Of a stretch of 64,000 nt of DNA, positions 44,081 through 53,036 are shown one piece after another (position 1 is the first letter of the stretch; each line of letters opens with the position of its first letter). Source of the DNA: Oscillatoria sp. FACHB-1407 (GTDB lineage: Bacteria > Cyanobacteriota > Cyanobacteriia > Elainellales > Elainellaceae); contig NZ_JACJSA010000006.1 in assembly GCF_014697545.1 (NCBI RefSeq), forward strand, positions 1 to 64,000, given 5' to 3'. Both the position numbers and the translations under genes were made by a program. The notes beneath the pieces are model-generated. The model had not been told where the DNA came from and searched no databases. It saw nothing but the letters and a program-made list of their open reading frames with translations.

Positions 44081-44989
44081 GTGAGCCGTGGAATTTACAT
44101 TATTGCTAACGATCGCGTCATTGATCAGACTATTGCGTTGATTAAAAGCATTCGCTTTTATGATGCTGAAACCCCAATCATGATGATTCCCTATGATGAT
44201 AACTATGGGGCGATCGCTGACTTACTCACAACAACCTATGGTGTCCAAATCTACGAAGACTTGGAGTTTGTAAATCGTCTTTCAATCAAACTCAGCGACG
44301 TATTTGGTCAACGCTTTTTTGCCCGACCCAATCAATTTCGGAAGCAGGCGTGTTGGTTTGGTCCCTTTGATGAGTTCCTCTACATCGACACAGATATTGT
44401 TGTGTTTGAAAAGATAGCTGACAATCTCAACTATCTGTCTGAATACGATTTTATCTGTTGTGATTATCAACACAATGGAGGAATTGAGAATGTCTTTTCC
44501 CCTAAAGTAATAGAGTTAAATGTTTTTAGCGAACCAGAGCTAAAAGATGTCTTTAATTGTGGCTTTTGGGGTTCTAAGAAAGGAGTCATTACAGAAGACG
44601 ATCTGTATGCCACGTTTGAGGAATGTGCTCAGCATCCGGAGTATTTTGATTTCACTCAAAAGACATCCGATCAGCCCATCATTAACTACATGATCCTAAA
44701 GCGAGTGCCCAAACGCTTTAATATTGTTCGCCGACCCGGAGGGGGTCCAGGTAACTGGGGAGGAAGTACGCGATTTCAGCGAGATGGCTTCCGTCTGATC
44801 GATCCCAACGTTAATCAGCCATTGCAATATTTGCATTGGGCAGGGATTCGGATTGAACCGGGATGTCCCTATTGGGAAATTTGGGAACATTACCGCTACT
44901 TAAACGAGGAAAAACCCGCTTATTATCCTTCGGTAAAGCGGAAAAAGAGCTTGCGGCAACGCTTAGCGAGTCTGATCAAAGGGCGATAG
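44081..44989 (+). CDS. GT8-like putative glycosyltransferase (paralogue 2)
   Basis: A 302-residue paralogue of the preceding gene, with RGIYIIANDRVIDQTIALIKSIRFY at the start, a DxD motif in FLYIDTDIVVFEK (~107-119), FNCGFWGSKKGV, and a shared C-terminal QYLHWAGIRIEPGCPYWEIWEHYRYLNE (compare TYIHYIGLSSKAFN...YYRYLHE). GTG 44081 is selected because GGGG (44071-44074) is six bases upstream; TTG 44075 would leave almost no spacing. It begins ten bases after the previous stop, so translation is probably coupled. Basic C-terminus KRKKSLRQRLASLIKGR may attach it to membrane. Confidence 0.75.
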   Translation: MSRGIYIIANDRVIDQTIALIKSIRFYDAETPIMMIPYDDNYGAIADLLTTTYGVQIYEDLEFVNRLSIKLSDVFGQRFFARPNQFRKQACWFGPFDEFLYIDTDIVVFEKIADNLNYLSEYDFICCDYQHNGGIENVFSPKVIELNVFSEPELKDVFNCGFWGSKKGVITEDDLYATFEECAQHPEYFDFTQKTSDQPIINYMILKRVPKRFNIVRRPGGGPGNWGGSTRFQRDGFRLIDPNVNQPLQYLHWAGIRIEPGCPYWEIWEHYRYLNEEKPAYYPSVKRKKSLRQRLASLIKGR

Positions 44990-45076
44990 GTTAGATGGGG
45001 TTAGAGGTTGGGTGATGTTGAGGTGATTCCATAAGCGTTGCACTTCAACTGTGATCCCAACCTTGACACGATGAAG

Positions 45077-45640
45077 TTACGGAACGGGGTTGACGAGGGA
45101 TACGGGCGAAATATAGCCCAATGCTTCTAATTTCCCTAAAACCTTCTCAGTGCTCTCTTCCAGAGTTTCCTGATCGGTTCTGCATTCAACCTCAGGATTA
45201 AGTGGTGCTTCGTAGGGATCATCAATTCCGGTGAATTGCTTAAGTTCACCCGCACGAGCTTTTTTGTATAACCCTTTGACGTCGCGCTGTTCACAGACCT
45301 CTAAAGGAGCGTTGACGTAAACTTCGACGAAGTTGCCGATTTTGTCCCTGACCTGATCTCGAATGTCGCGGTAGGGGGAGATGGCTGAAACTAAGACAAT
45401 GACCCCGTTGCGCGTCAGTAGATGAGCGACAAAGCCGATGCGACGAATGTTTTCGTCTCGGTCTGCTTTGCTAAAGCCTAACCCTTTGGTGAGATTTTCT
45501 CGAACAATGTCACCATCCAGAACTTCGACCTTGAGATTTTGGGCGCGAAGTTCTTTTTCTACCGCCATTCTGAGAGTGGTTTTACCTGCACCGCTTAAAC
45601 CAGTAAACCAGACCGTTACGCCACGCTGCTCTGCACTCAT
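45077..45640 (-). CDS. cysC: Adenylylsulfate (APS) kinase
   Basis: Phosphorylates APS to PAPS for sulfate assimilation or sulfation. 187 residues with Walker [10 protein letters not shown] (14-22), the conserved [26 protein letters not shown] (~41-66), and [28 protein letters not shown]. Single-domain kinase with no sulfurylase. Convergent with the glycosyltransferase group; because PAPS is also the sulfate donor for sulfated polysaccharides, a connection with the surface-glycan locus is possible but not proven by position. Confidence 0.95.
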   Translation of the reverse strand: MSAEQRGVTVWFTGLSGAGKTTLRMAVEKELRAQNLKVEVLDGDIVRENLTKGLGFSKADRDENIRRIGFVAHLLTRNGVIVLVSAISPYRDIRDQVRDKIGNFVEVYVNAPLEVCEQRDVKGLYKKARAGELKQFTGIDDPYEAPLNPEVECRTDQETLEESTEKVLGKLEALGYISPVSLVNPVP

Positions 45641-45748
45641 CGATGATCAAATCTGCTACTAACTTTTCAAAGGTCTAGTGTAACGGATTATGACTATCGA
45701 GTTATGCTTTTTCTATCTGGCAATCATTTGCACTGCAAATCATAAGAA

Positions 45749-46732
45749 TCACGAATGCAATGCAAGTTTGATTAATCCAGCCCGTTGTAGAAACGGATCA
45801 GGAAAAGAATTGCGTTCCTGAGTTTGAGTATTTTGAAACAGAATTGTAAACGCTCCAGCCCCTAACTTGTCTTGAGGAAACATGCGATAGCAGGGTAAAT
45901 CAGTTAAGTGAGATTGATAGGGAGAGAGATGAGCAATTGGGATTGGAGCAAAATGAGAAAAGTGCTTTAGAAACCATTCGCTGACTTGTTCATTTTCTTC
46001 AGGAGAATAGGCACAGGTCATGTAGGCTAAATAGCCGCGAGGGGCAACCAGTTGAGCGGAGTTTGCCAAGATTCGCTTTTGGCGATTGGCATTTTTTTTA
46101 ATGGTTACTGGATGAAAACATCCTGGGTTTTTTTCATTTTTTGCGAGCAAAGATTGACCCGTACACGGAGCATCGACAATGACAAGATCAGCAGATTGGG
46201 GAATTTCTTCTGCGAGTATTTTGGAATCTATATTGCTGATGATTTGTTGAGTTGGAGATTCCGACCAATCTGCATTCTGGCATCGCTTCAAGTTAGAGAG
46301 TAAAGCTCCGATGCGCTTACCAATAACCTCATTACTGATTAACCGTTGGGGTTGGAGTGCTCTCCAGGCAAACAGGCTTTTACCTCCAGGGGAGGCACAC
46401 ATATCGACAATGACTGGAGTGGGTTGAGCGATCGCCAACAGGACAGACGCCGCAAACACGGAGGAAAAATCGAGGCAGTAGTAGTAACCTGCCTGATGCA
46501 GAGGATGTTGCCCCGGTTTTGTGGCGATCGCCAATCGATCGACAAACTCAGGTTGCCAGGGAAGAGGAGGCTCCGTAGTGAAGGGGAAGTCGTCCGGTTT
46601 AGCTCGACACCACAAAATCGACGGATGAAACGGTTGGGGATGGGTCAACGCCTCGACAAATTGCGCTTGAGCGGTTGTGTCCGCAAATAATCGATGGCTC
46701 GATTTAATCAGTAGGTTAGAAGCAGGTTGCAT
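45749..46732 (-). CDS. RsmB/NOP family RNA m5C methyltransferase
   Basis: A 327-residue SAM-dependent cytosine-C5 methyltransferase for rRNA or tRNA. SAM motif IVDMCASPGGKSLFAW (~112-127) and the two catalytic cysteines: DAPCTGQSLL (~180) and YMTCAYSPEENE (~245), the Pro-Cys and Thr-Cys motifs of the NOP2/RsmB/RsmF family. The RNA-binding N-terminal domain of full RsmB is missing, so the substrate may be tRNA or rRNA. Nearby genes on the minus strand (mnmH, selD) suggest, but do not prove, a tRNA role. Confidence 0.85.
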   Translation of the reverse strand: MQPASNLLIKSSHRLFADTTAQAQFVEALTHPQPFHPSILWCRAKPDDFPFTTEPPLPWQPEFVDRLAIATKPGQHPLHQAGYYYCLDFSSVFAASVLLAIAQPTPVIVDMCASPGGKSLFAWRALQPQRLISNEVIGKRIGALLSNLKRCQNADWSESPTQQIISNIDSKILAEEIPQSADLVIVDAPCTGQSLLAKNEKNPGCFHPVTIKKNANRQKRILANSAQLVAPRGYLAYMTCAYSPEENEQVSEWFLKHFSHFAPIPIAHLSPYQSHLTDLPCYRMFPQDKLGAGAFTILFQNTQTQERNSFPDPFLQRAGLIKLALHS

Positions 46733-46780
46733 GTAGCGATTTTGGATTTTAGATGTCCGATTTTAGAGTGACCAGAAGAA

Positions 46781-47872
46781 TTAAGAGGACGCCATCTGGA
46801 CTTGGGATAATGGAGCAAATATCCGATGGGATTCTAGCGTTCCCTCAAGGTTGGGGACGAGTTGCCGAGCCTGTTGAATGAGTTGAGTGGCACTGACGGA
46901 CGGAGATAAACCGGACAGATTGAGGGGATAAATGGGAGTGCTGCGTTGCTGAAGATCGTAGGTATAGGTTTTGTCGTAGTACTCCAGGATGATGTCAAAC
47001 GCCTCCGTCAATTGCTGTTGACGCAACAACTCAATCGCCTGTTGAGTGCGTAAGCCACCCAGGCGTTTGCGAATGCGCTCAGTGGCCGCCACGAGTTCTT
47101 CAACATCGGCAGAACCGTAGACATCTACCAGTAAGGACAATCGTTCCTGGCGCGATCGCACCACTTCAATCACAGGTGCCCGATGCATTTGCTGAAACAG
47201 GCTTTCTGGAATGCGGCAAATGCCAATGCGTTTGCTCTCAGCCTCGATCCAGACAGGTCTTTGAGGATCAAAGGCTACCCATTGCGTGGCCACCGTGTTT
47301 TCAAATTGCTCGTTTGTGGGTTGGAGTGGCATTCCCAAACTGCCAAAGCTGCTGCCGCGATGATGGGCGATCGCCTCTAAGTCAAGTACCTGCTCTCCCA
47401 TATCAGCTAAGGCTGAGAGAATGGCTGTCTTGCCTGTGCCCGTCATGCCTCCCAAAATCAGGATCGGTCGAGGCACATAAGTTGTTTCGAGAACCCAACG
47501 CCGGAAGGCTTTGTAACCCCCAACCAGGGTTGAAACGTGAAAGCCTGCCATTTCCAGTACCCAGGCAACGGCTCCGCTTCGCATGCCACCGCGCCAGCAG
47601 TGCAGTCGTACAACACGATCGGGAGCAAGTTCTTTTGCACGCGCAATGAAATCAGCAAATTTGGGTCCGGCGATCGCAAACCCCAATTCCACTGCCTGAT
47701 CTCGCCCCTGATGTTTATAGCAGATGCCTACCTGTGCTCGTTCTTCATCGGTAAACAACGGAAAACTGACGGCTCCGGGAATGTGACCTTGAGTATATTC
47801 AGCCGGACTGCGGACATCGAGAATGATGCCGGGATTGGTGAGAAAATCAGTGACTTCCAGGGATTGAGGCAT
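46781..47872 (-). CDS. mnmH: tRNA 2-selenouridine synthase MnmH (SelU)
   Basis: Exchanges sulfur for selenium in the wobble 2-thiouridine of tRNA. Rhodanese domain (~1-130) with the catalytic Cys92 in LHCWRGGMRSG, then a P-loop ATPase-like domain with Walker A GGMTGTGKT (141-149) and LDLEAIAHHRGSSFGSLG. 363 residues, normal. The adjacent upstream gene (same strand, ~40 bp) encodes SelD, which makes its selenophosphate. SelA/SelB and a selenocysteine tRNA are not in the window, so the operon fits selenouridine use rather than selenoproteins. Confidence 0.95.
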   Translation of the reverse strand: MPQSLEVTDFLTNPGIILDVRSPAEYTQGHIPGAVSFPLFTDEERAQVGICYKHQGRDQAVELGFAIAGPKFADFIARAKELAPDRVVRLHCWRGGMRSGAVAWVLEMAGFHVSTLVGGYKAFRRWVLETTYVPRPILILGGMTGTGKTAILSALADMGEQVLDLEAIAHHRGSSFGSLGMPLQPTNEQFENTVATQWVAFDPQRPVWIEAESKRIGICRIPESLFQQMHRAPVIEVVRSRQERLSLLVDVYGSADVEELVAATERIRKRLGGLRTQQAIELLRQQQLTEAFDIILEYYDKTYTYDLQQRSTPIYPLNLSGLSPSVSATQLIQQARQLVPNLEGTLESHRIFAPLSQVQMASS

Positions 47873-47910
47873 TGCGTAGATACAAACGCGAGAAACAATG
47901 GATGGTTGGG

Positions 47911-50196
47911 CTATACCTTGATCCTAATGGGTGGGTGACTGTCTGAGGTAGAGAGGACGCGACCAATGATGCGACTGTGACTATACCCCTTGTCCTTTAG
48001 CGCAGCAAGACACGCGATCGCCTCGTCTGCTGGAACGCTTGCCAACAAGCCTCCGGAGGTCTGCGGATCAAACAGGATTGGATAGAGAGGAAAATTCTGG
48101 ATTTCGGTCAGATTAGCAAGCTCAGGAGAGGCGATCGCATTTTGAGCGTGCAGAGAACTGACGATCCCCTGGCGTAGCGTTTCGTGTGCTCCTGCCAAAA
48201 TGGGAATCGCTGCCCATTCCAACTCAACTGCCACATGGGATGCCCGAATCATTTCAACTAAATGCCCTAATAAACCAAATCCAGTGATGTCAGTACAAGC
48301 CGTCGCCCGATATTGCTGAAAGCATTGCGCTGCCGATTGGTTCGACAACAGCATAGAGTCAATGGCAGACTCAATCCAACGTCCTCTGGCCTTAAATTGC
48401 ATATCTGCCGCAAACAACGTTCCGGTGCCCAACGCCTTGGTCAGAATCAACACCTGCCCCGGTTGCATTCCCCCCTTTGTCAGCAGGCAATCGGGCTGGA
48501 TCAATCCGTTACAACTGAGTCCAAAGGCGAGACGGTCTCCTTCAGTTGTGTGTCCTCCAATCAGGACAGCTTGAGCCTGCTGAAGCACTTTGGTGGCACC
48601 CAATAACAGTTGATACAACGTCTCCTCTGTTTTAGCAGTCGTGGCGTAGGGTAAGGTGGCGATCGCCAGAGCACTCTGAGGAGTGGCACCCATGGCAAAC
48701 AAATCGCTGAGGCAATGGTTTGTGGCGATTTGTCCAAACACAAAGGGATCATCAACCAGAGCTGAAAAGTAATCGACCGTTTGCACCAGAAGTTGATCGA
48801 CCGGAACGCGAATGACTGCCGCATCATCCGGCGCATCTAACCCTACAACAATGTCATCCGGTTGAGTTTGGGGATAGTCCTGCTGAATCCGTTGCAGGGT
48901 TCGTTCTAACACCACACTGCCAACCTTGGAGCCACAGCCAGCGCAATGCATTTGGGGGATTTGAGCATCCGCGTGGGACTCTTGATGTCCTCTTGCTACG
49001 GCTGAAAAGGAGATTTTGGGAGCCCCCATCGGTTGGAGTTGGGTGAAGCGTTCCATGAAGCGGCGATCGATGTGGTCTTTCCACTGCCAGATCAGCGGAT
49101 GGGGTCCCAACCCAAACTGTCCACGGGTGGCGATCGCCGTACAGTCCCCCATGCCAATCAAGCTCAACCAGCGTCGTTGGGGCACGAATTTTTGCAACGG
49201 TTGCTTTAATAGGGCATGGCGTAGATTTTCAAACAGGGGCTTACCCTGGCGCACGGCAAAGACTCCTGCTTTGGGACGCGGATGACATACCATTGTGGCA
49301 ATATCCCCCGTCGCAAAGACTTGTGGATGGGAGGTGGATTGCAAATAGTCATTCACTTGAATGAATCCCTGTAGATCGGTTGCTAATCCTGACTCGCCTA
49401 TCCAGGCCGCAGCAGTGGCTTGAGTCACCCAAAACAGGCGATCGCACTTGACCACTAACCCCGATCGACACGCAACGCGATCGGCGTGTACCTCTGTCAC
49501 CTCTTCTGACAGATGAACTTGAATGCCCCGTTGTACCAATTGCGATCGCATCTGACGACGCACCCAGGCACTACTGCCTTCAAGCAAGTCTTGCCCCCGA
49601 TGGAACAAATGAACTTTGACAGCGGTATCAGGTGCATCAACACTTTGATAAAGCCGTTTTAGACGGGCATGAATGTTAAGTGCCAGTTCGACTCCGCCTG
49701 TACCTCCACCCACAATTCCCAGGCTGATGGCTGTGTGAGGCGATCGCTCAAGGTCTGCCACCAATTGATCCCAACTGTTGAGAAAGTGCGAGATGGGTTT
49801 CACGGGGATGGCATGTTCTTTCGCCCCCGGCACTTCGGTAACATTCGGGGTGCTGCCAATATCAAGCGATAACAGGTCAAAGGCGATCGGGGGATGGTGA
49901 GCACAGATGACCCGATTATTTTCGAGATCCAGGGCGATCGCTCGATCTGCAATGAGTCTTGTCTGGGCAAACTGAGCTAAAGGACGTAAATCAATGTGGC
50001 ACTGGTCAAAGTCATACACCCCGGCAACATATCCCGGTAACATGCCTGAATAGGGCGTGTGGTAAACATCGGTGATCAGGGTCAGCCTGACTCCGGGCAA
50101 AGGAGCCATGCCAAACAACTTGAGGGCGATCGCATGGCTGTGACCTCCTCCAACCAGCACTAAATCTTGAGTAATGGATTGATTAGACGATTGCAT
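47911..50196 (-). CDS. selD: Selenide, water dikinase fused to an NDH-like oxidoreductase
   Basis: A 761-residue two-domain fusion. Residues ~1-400 are a pyridine-nucleotide disulfide-type flavoprotein like NDH-2 (FAD motif GGGHSHA at ~16-22, NAD motif GIVGGGTGGVEL at ~160-171, QVFATGDIA at ~292-300). Residues ~415-755 are SelD, which makes selenophosphate from selenide and ATP: CAGCGSK (418-424), with Cys421 at the position of E. coli Cys17 and Lys424 at Lys20, then DDAAVI, DYFSALVDDPFVFG and GGHTTEGDRL. The second Cys of the usual GCGCK is Ser here, and there is no in-frame TGA for selenocysteine. Such fusions are known in cyanobacteria and some other bacteria. MnmH follows. Confidence 0.92.
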   Translation of the reverse strand: MQSSNQSITQDLVLVGGGHSHAIALKLFGMAPLPGVRLTLITDVYHTPYSGMLPGYVAGVYDFDQCHIDLRPLAQFAQTRLIADRAIALDLENNRVICAHHPPIAFDLLSLDIGSTPNVTEVPGAKEHAIPVKPISHFLNSWDQLVADLERSPHTAISLGIVGGGTGGVELALNIHARLKRLYQSVDAPDTAVKVHLFHRGQDLLEGSSAWVRRQMRSQLVQRGIQVHLSEEVTEVHADRVACRSGLVVKCDRLFWVTQATAAAWIGESGLATDLQGFIQVNDYLQSTSHPQVFATGDIATMVCHPRPKAGVFAVRQGKPLFENLRHALLKQPLQKFVPQRRWLSLIGMGDCTAIATRGQFGLGPHPLIWQWKDHIDRRFMERFTQLQPMGAPKISFSAVARGHQESHADAQIPQMHCAGCGSKVGSVVLERTLQRIQQDYPQTQPDDIVVGLDAPDDAAVIRVPVDQLLVQTVDYFSALVDDPFVFGQIATNHCLSDLFAMGATPQSALAIATLPYATTAKTEETLYQLLLGATKVLQQAQAVLIGGHTTEGDRLAFGLSCNGLIQPDCLLTKGGMQPGQVLILTKALGTGTLFAADMQFKARGRWIESAIDSMLLSNQSAAQCFQQYRATACTDITGFGLLGHLVEMIRASHVAVELEWAAIPILAGAHETLRQGIVSSLHAQNAIASPELANLTEIQNFPLYPILFDPQTSGGLLASVPADEAIACLAALKDKGYSHSRIIGRVLSTSDSHPPIRIKV

Positions 50197-50276
50197 TCTT
50201 TAATTCTCTAGAGTGGCTGTGTCAAAACCATCAAAAAATCGTTATAAATGGTGACTATTGAGAAAGGGTTGATCAT

Positions 50277-50819
50277 ATGGAAAAGTTAGGCACCCCCATT
50301 GGCAGTTACGCTCCTGATTTTGAGTTACCAGGGGTGGATGGGTCTGTGCATCATCTCGCCAATTACTTAAAGCGATTTCAGGCAGTGGGCGTAGTTTTTA
50401 TGTGTAATCACTGCCCCTACGTCAGACTCTATCTGGAACGGTTGAAGCAGATCCAGGATGAGTTTCAAAAACAGGGCTTGACCTTAATTGGAATTAACGC
50501 CAATGACGATACCCACTATCCCGATGATAGTTTCGAGAACATGAAACAGTTTGCTGCCGACAATCAGCTCAACTTCTCCTATCTAAGAGATGTGTCTCAG
50601 GATGTGGCTCGCAGCTTTGGAGCCGAGCGGACACCAGAAGTATTTCTGCTCGATCAGCAAGGGGTTGTGCGCTATGACGGCGCAATCGACGATAATGCTC
50701 AGGATGCCAATGCGGTAAAGATGTCTTATTTAAAGGATGCGATCGCTGAGCTACTAGCAGGTCACGCCATCACAGTTGCCTCGACTGAAGCGATTGGCTG
50801 CTCGGTCAAGTGGCGATGA
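50277..50819 (+). CDS. Thioredoxin-family peroxiredoxin-like protein
   Basis: A 180-residue thioredoxin-fold protein with the CxxC active site in MCNHCPYVR (Cys43 and Cys46), an AhpC/TlpA-like start (PDFELPGVDGSVHHLANYL) and FLLDQQGVVRYDGAIDDN. The CxxCP pattern is typical of the thioredoxin family protein group found beside oxidative stress genes; the precise substrate is unknown. No signal peptide, so cytoplasmic. Divergent from the selD fusion with 80 bp between, a region that may serve both. Confidence 0.82.
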   Translation: MEKLGTPIGSYAPDFELPGVDGSVHHLANYLKRFQAVGVVFMCNHCPYVRLYLERLKQIQDEFQKQGLTLIGINANDDTHYPDDSFENMKQFAADNQLNFSYLRDVSQDVARSFGAERTPEVFLLDQQGVVRYDGAIDDNAQDANAVKMSYLKDAIAELLAGHAITVASTEAIGCSVKWR

Positions 50820-50910
50820 AACGCAATTCCGTCCCGATTTGCGATCGTGGAAGCTGTTTCTACTGTTATGGTAGGTTTGAAACAACTTGAGTTCAGAAAA
50901 TTGTCACTAA

Positions 50911-51639
50911 ATGGGGATTACATATCGGCGGGTCTTATTGAAACTGAGCGGTGAAGCCCTCATGGGCGAGCTTAACTATGGCATTGATCCGGCAGTGGTT
51001 CATAGCATTGCTCAGGAAATTACGGATGTTGTAGCAGAAGGGATTCAAACGGCGATCGTAGTAGGTGGTGGTAATATCTTTCGGGGAATTAAAGGTGCAG
51101 CCGCCGGAATGGATCGGGCTACAGCAGATTATATCGGCATGATTGCAACGGTGATGAATGCGATGACCCTACAAGATGCGCTGGAGCAAAATGGGGTTCC
51201 CACACGAGTGCAAACGGCGATCGAAATGCAAGAAGTCGCTGAACCGTACATTCGTCGTCGCGCCATTCGTCATCTGGAGAAGGGGCGCGTTGTCATTTTT
51301 GGAGCAGGGTCGGGTAATCCTTTCTTTACAACCGACACAACGGCAGCCCTGCGAGCCGCTGAAATCAATGCCGAGGTTGTATTTAAGGCGACAAAAGTTG
51401 ATGGGATTTATGACTCTGATCCCAAGGTCAATCCCAATGCGCGTCGCTATCAAAGTCTCACCTATGGGCACGTTTTGAGTCACAACCTGCGCGTGATGGA
51501 TGGCACGGCGATCGCTCTGTGCAAAGATAACAACATCCCCATTATCGTGTTTGATCTCTCTGGCAAGGGAAATATCAAACGCGCTTTACTGGGAGAACCA
51601 ATAGGAACGATTGTGGGAGGCTCTTGTGAAGTTAGCTGA
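50911..51639 (+). CDS. pyrH: UMP kinase
   Basis: Phosphorylates UMP to UDP in pyrimidine nucleotide synthesis. 242 residues of amino-acid-kinase fold: [10 protein letters not shown] (~10-19), [13 protein letters not shown] (~51-63), [22 protein letters not shown] and [15 protein letters not shown]. Hexameric and allosterically regulated in bacteria. The stop codon overlaps the start of frr by 14 bp, so the two are translationally linked; this pyrH-frr order is common in bacteria. Confidence 0.97.
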   Translation: MGITYRRVLLKLSGEALMGELNYGIDPAVVHSIAQEITDVVAEGIQTAIVVGGGNIFRGIKGAAAGMDRATADYIGMIATVMNAMTLQDALEQNGVPTRVQTAIEMQEVAEPYIRRRAIRHLEKGRVVIFGAGSGNPFFTTDTTAALRAAEINAEVVFKATKVDGIYDSDPKVNPNARRYQSLTYGHVLSHNLRVMDGTAIALCKDNNIPIIVFDLSGKGNIKRALLGEPIGTIVGGSCEVS

Positions 51640-52174
51640 TGTAGAAAGTCACATGCAAAAGGCGGTTGAATCTACCCAACGCGCTTTTAACACCATTCGG
51701 ACAGGTCGTGCCAATGCTGCCATTTTAGACAAGGTGATGGTGGAGTACTATGGCTCGCCGACCCCGCTTAAGTCACTTGCCGGGATCAGTACTCCCGATG
51801 CCAGTACCATCACGATCCAACCCTACGACCGTGGCTCACTCAATTTGATTGAGAAGGCCATTTCTATGTCAGATATTGGGTTAACCCCCAATAACGACGG
51901 CTCGATTATTCGGCTCAACATTCCACCGCTGACGAGCGATCGCCGCAAAGAGTTAGTCAAAGTAGCTGCCAAATACGCCGAAGAGGGCAAAGTCTCGGTT
52001 CGGAATATTCGTCGAGATGCTGTAGATACGATTCGCAAGCAAGAGAAAAATAGCGAGATTTCTGAAGATGAAGCTCGCACCATGCAGGACAATATTCAAA
52101 AATTGACTGATAAATACATCTCTAAAATCGATCAAATTTTGTCTGAAAAAGAAACAGACATCATGACGGTTTAA
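51626..52174 (+). CDS. frr: Ribosome recycling factor
   Basis: Releases mRNA and splits post-termination ribosomes with EF-G. 182 residues with the two-domain RRF sequence: [22 protein letters not shown] (~13-34), [15 protein letters not shown]-type core, and the helical [26 protein letters not shown]-like C-terminal half. GTG 51626 is selected: GGGAGG (51615-51620) lies five bases upstream and the family begins M-K-L-A-(D/E)-V-E-S. The first 14 bp overlap the end of pyrH. A terminator follows at 52240. Confidence 0.96.
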   Translation: MKLADVESHMQKAVESTQRAFNTIRTGRANAAILDKVMVEYYGSPTPLKSLAGISTPDASTITIQPYDRGSLNLIEKAISMSDIGLTPNNDGSIIRLNIPPLTSDRRKELVKVAAKYAEEGKVSVRNIRRDAVDTIRKQEKNSEISEDEARTMQDNIQKLTDKYISKIDQILSEKETDIMTV

Positions 52175-52239
52175 TAGCTGTTGGGATCAGGGTAAGTACC
52201 TTATCTCAGCCTCTAAATTGAATATTGACAATTGATAGC

Positions 52240-52301
52240 AACCTATCCGATCCATGCGAACATGACTTTGACAGGCATGGCTTTTTTTCGGATAGGTTTT
52301 T
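52240..52301 (+). terminator. Rho-independent terminator after frr
   Basis: Long stem AACCTATCCG / CGGATAGGTT enclosing an inner CCATGC/GCATGG hairpin; T run at the end and in the loop. Confidence 0.8.
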
Positions 52302-52344
52302 GTTACAATCCTACTTTTCGTAGGGGTAGTAAAACTGCTACTCC

Positions 52345-52521
52345 TTAAGCCACCTGCTGAGCCGTAAAGGCTTGAGCGCAACGAACGACATAGGCAATAT
52401 GTAGAGGATAGCCCTGCGAATAGATAGCATCCACACACTTCAGTGCAGCTTCTCGTGTTTTGTAGGAGCGCAAAACTCGCTCAGATCCATTCGCATATTG
52501 AATACATAGTTGCCAAACCAT
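52345..52521 (-). CDS. Small conserved hypothetical protein
   Basis: A 58-residue protein, MVWQLCIQYANGSERVLRSYKTREAALKCVDAIYSQGYPLHIAYVVRCAQAFTAQQVA. The pattern, a beta-strand, a charged loop, then a helix and a second strand, resembles other small cyanobacterial proteins of unknown role. GGAG nine bases before ATG 52521 supports this start; the frame extends to 52575 but that is less likely. Convergent with frr. Confidence 0.6.
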   Translation of the reverse strand: MVWQLCIQYANGSERVLRSYKTREAALKCVDAIYSQGYPLHIAYVVRCAQAFTAQQVA

Positions 52522-52575
52522 AAGTGACGCTCCAAATTGGATGAACAACCTTGAAGAACCGCTTCGCTTCATCAA

Positions 52576-53036
52576 TCCTTCACAATCATCCTAGGAACTT
52601 CACTTTAACTTTGTACTCCGTACAAATATCGAAATTCCTCCACTAAATAAACACAAGCTAGCTATTCTCAACCATTTCAAGGGATGTAGTAGTCCTAAAT
52701 CGATCGTGAATACTCTTTCATTCGTCATTCGTCATTTGTATATGACCAGCCACGATTGACCATTGACTAATGACGATTGACGAATGACCGTATCTCAGAC
52801 TTCTTTATGAATCAAATGGGATGGCTATAGCAGTTATAGTTATAGCTCCATTCGATGGAGCAGAGGCGAGTCGGAAAGCTCCTAGCATCAGGGTTGGAGC
52901 CATTCGCTTTGTCCTAAGCTTTCTGACCAAATCTATATTTTACGAATCTCTCCCCCAATGATTGAATTGAATAGGGAAACTGAGATTAAACATCACAATC
53001 TGGCTAAGACCTGGTGTACGGAGGATAAAACCACTA
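52576..53036. other. Intergenic region with short repeats
   Basis: About 460 bases without a gene. It includes irregular heptanucleotide-like stretches around 52720-52795 (ATTCGTCATT, GACGATTGAC) and the D2 hairpin element at 52841. The promoter for the reductase gene is probably in the last 100 bases. Confidence 0.6.
52841..52930 (+). repeat. Hairpin repeat family D2, copy B
   Basis: First hairpin GCTCCAT-TCG-ATGGAGC; second arms AGTCGGAAAGCT (52869-52880) and AGCTTTCTGACC (52917-52928). Same order as copies at 22516 and 56081. Confidence 0.85.

Noticed and set aside
48900-48960. Selenocysteine in SelD
   Set aside because: The active site residue is encoded as Cys with no in-frame TGA.
52720-52800. 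Stretch with repeated ATTCGTCATT and GACGATTGAC
   Set aside because: Irregular and short; may be a decayed heptanucleotide array but too poor to call.
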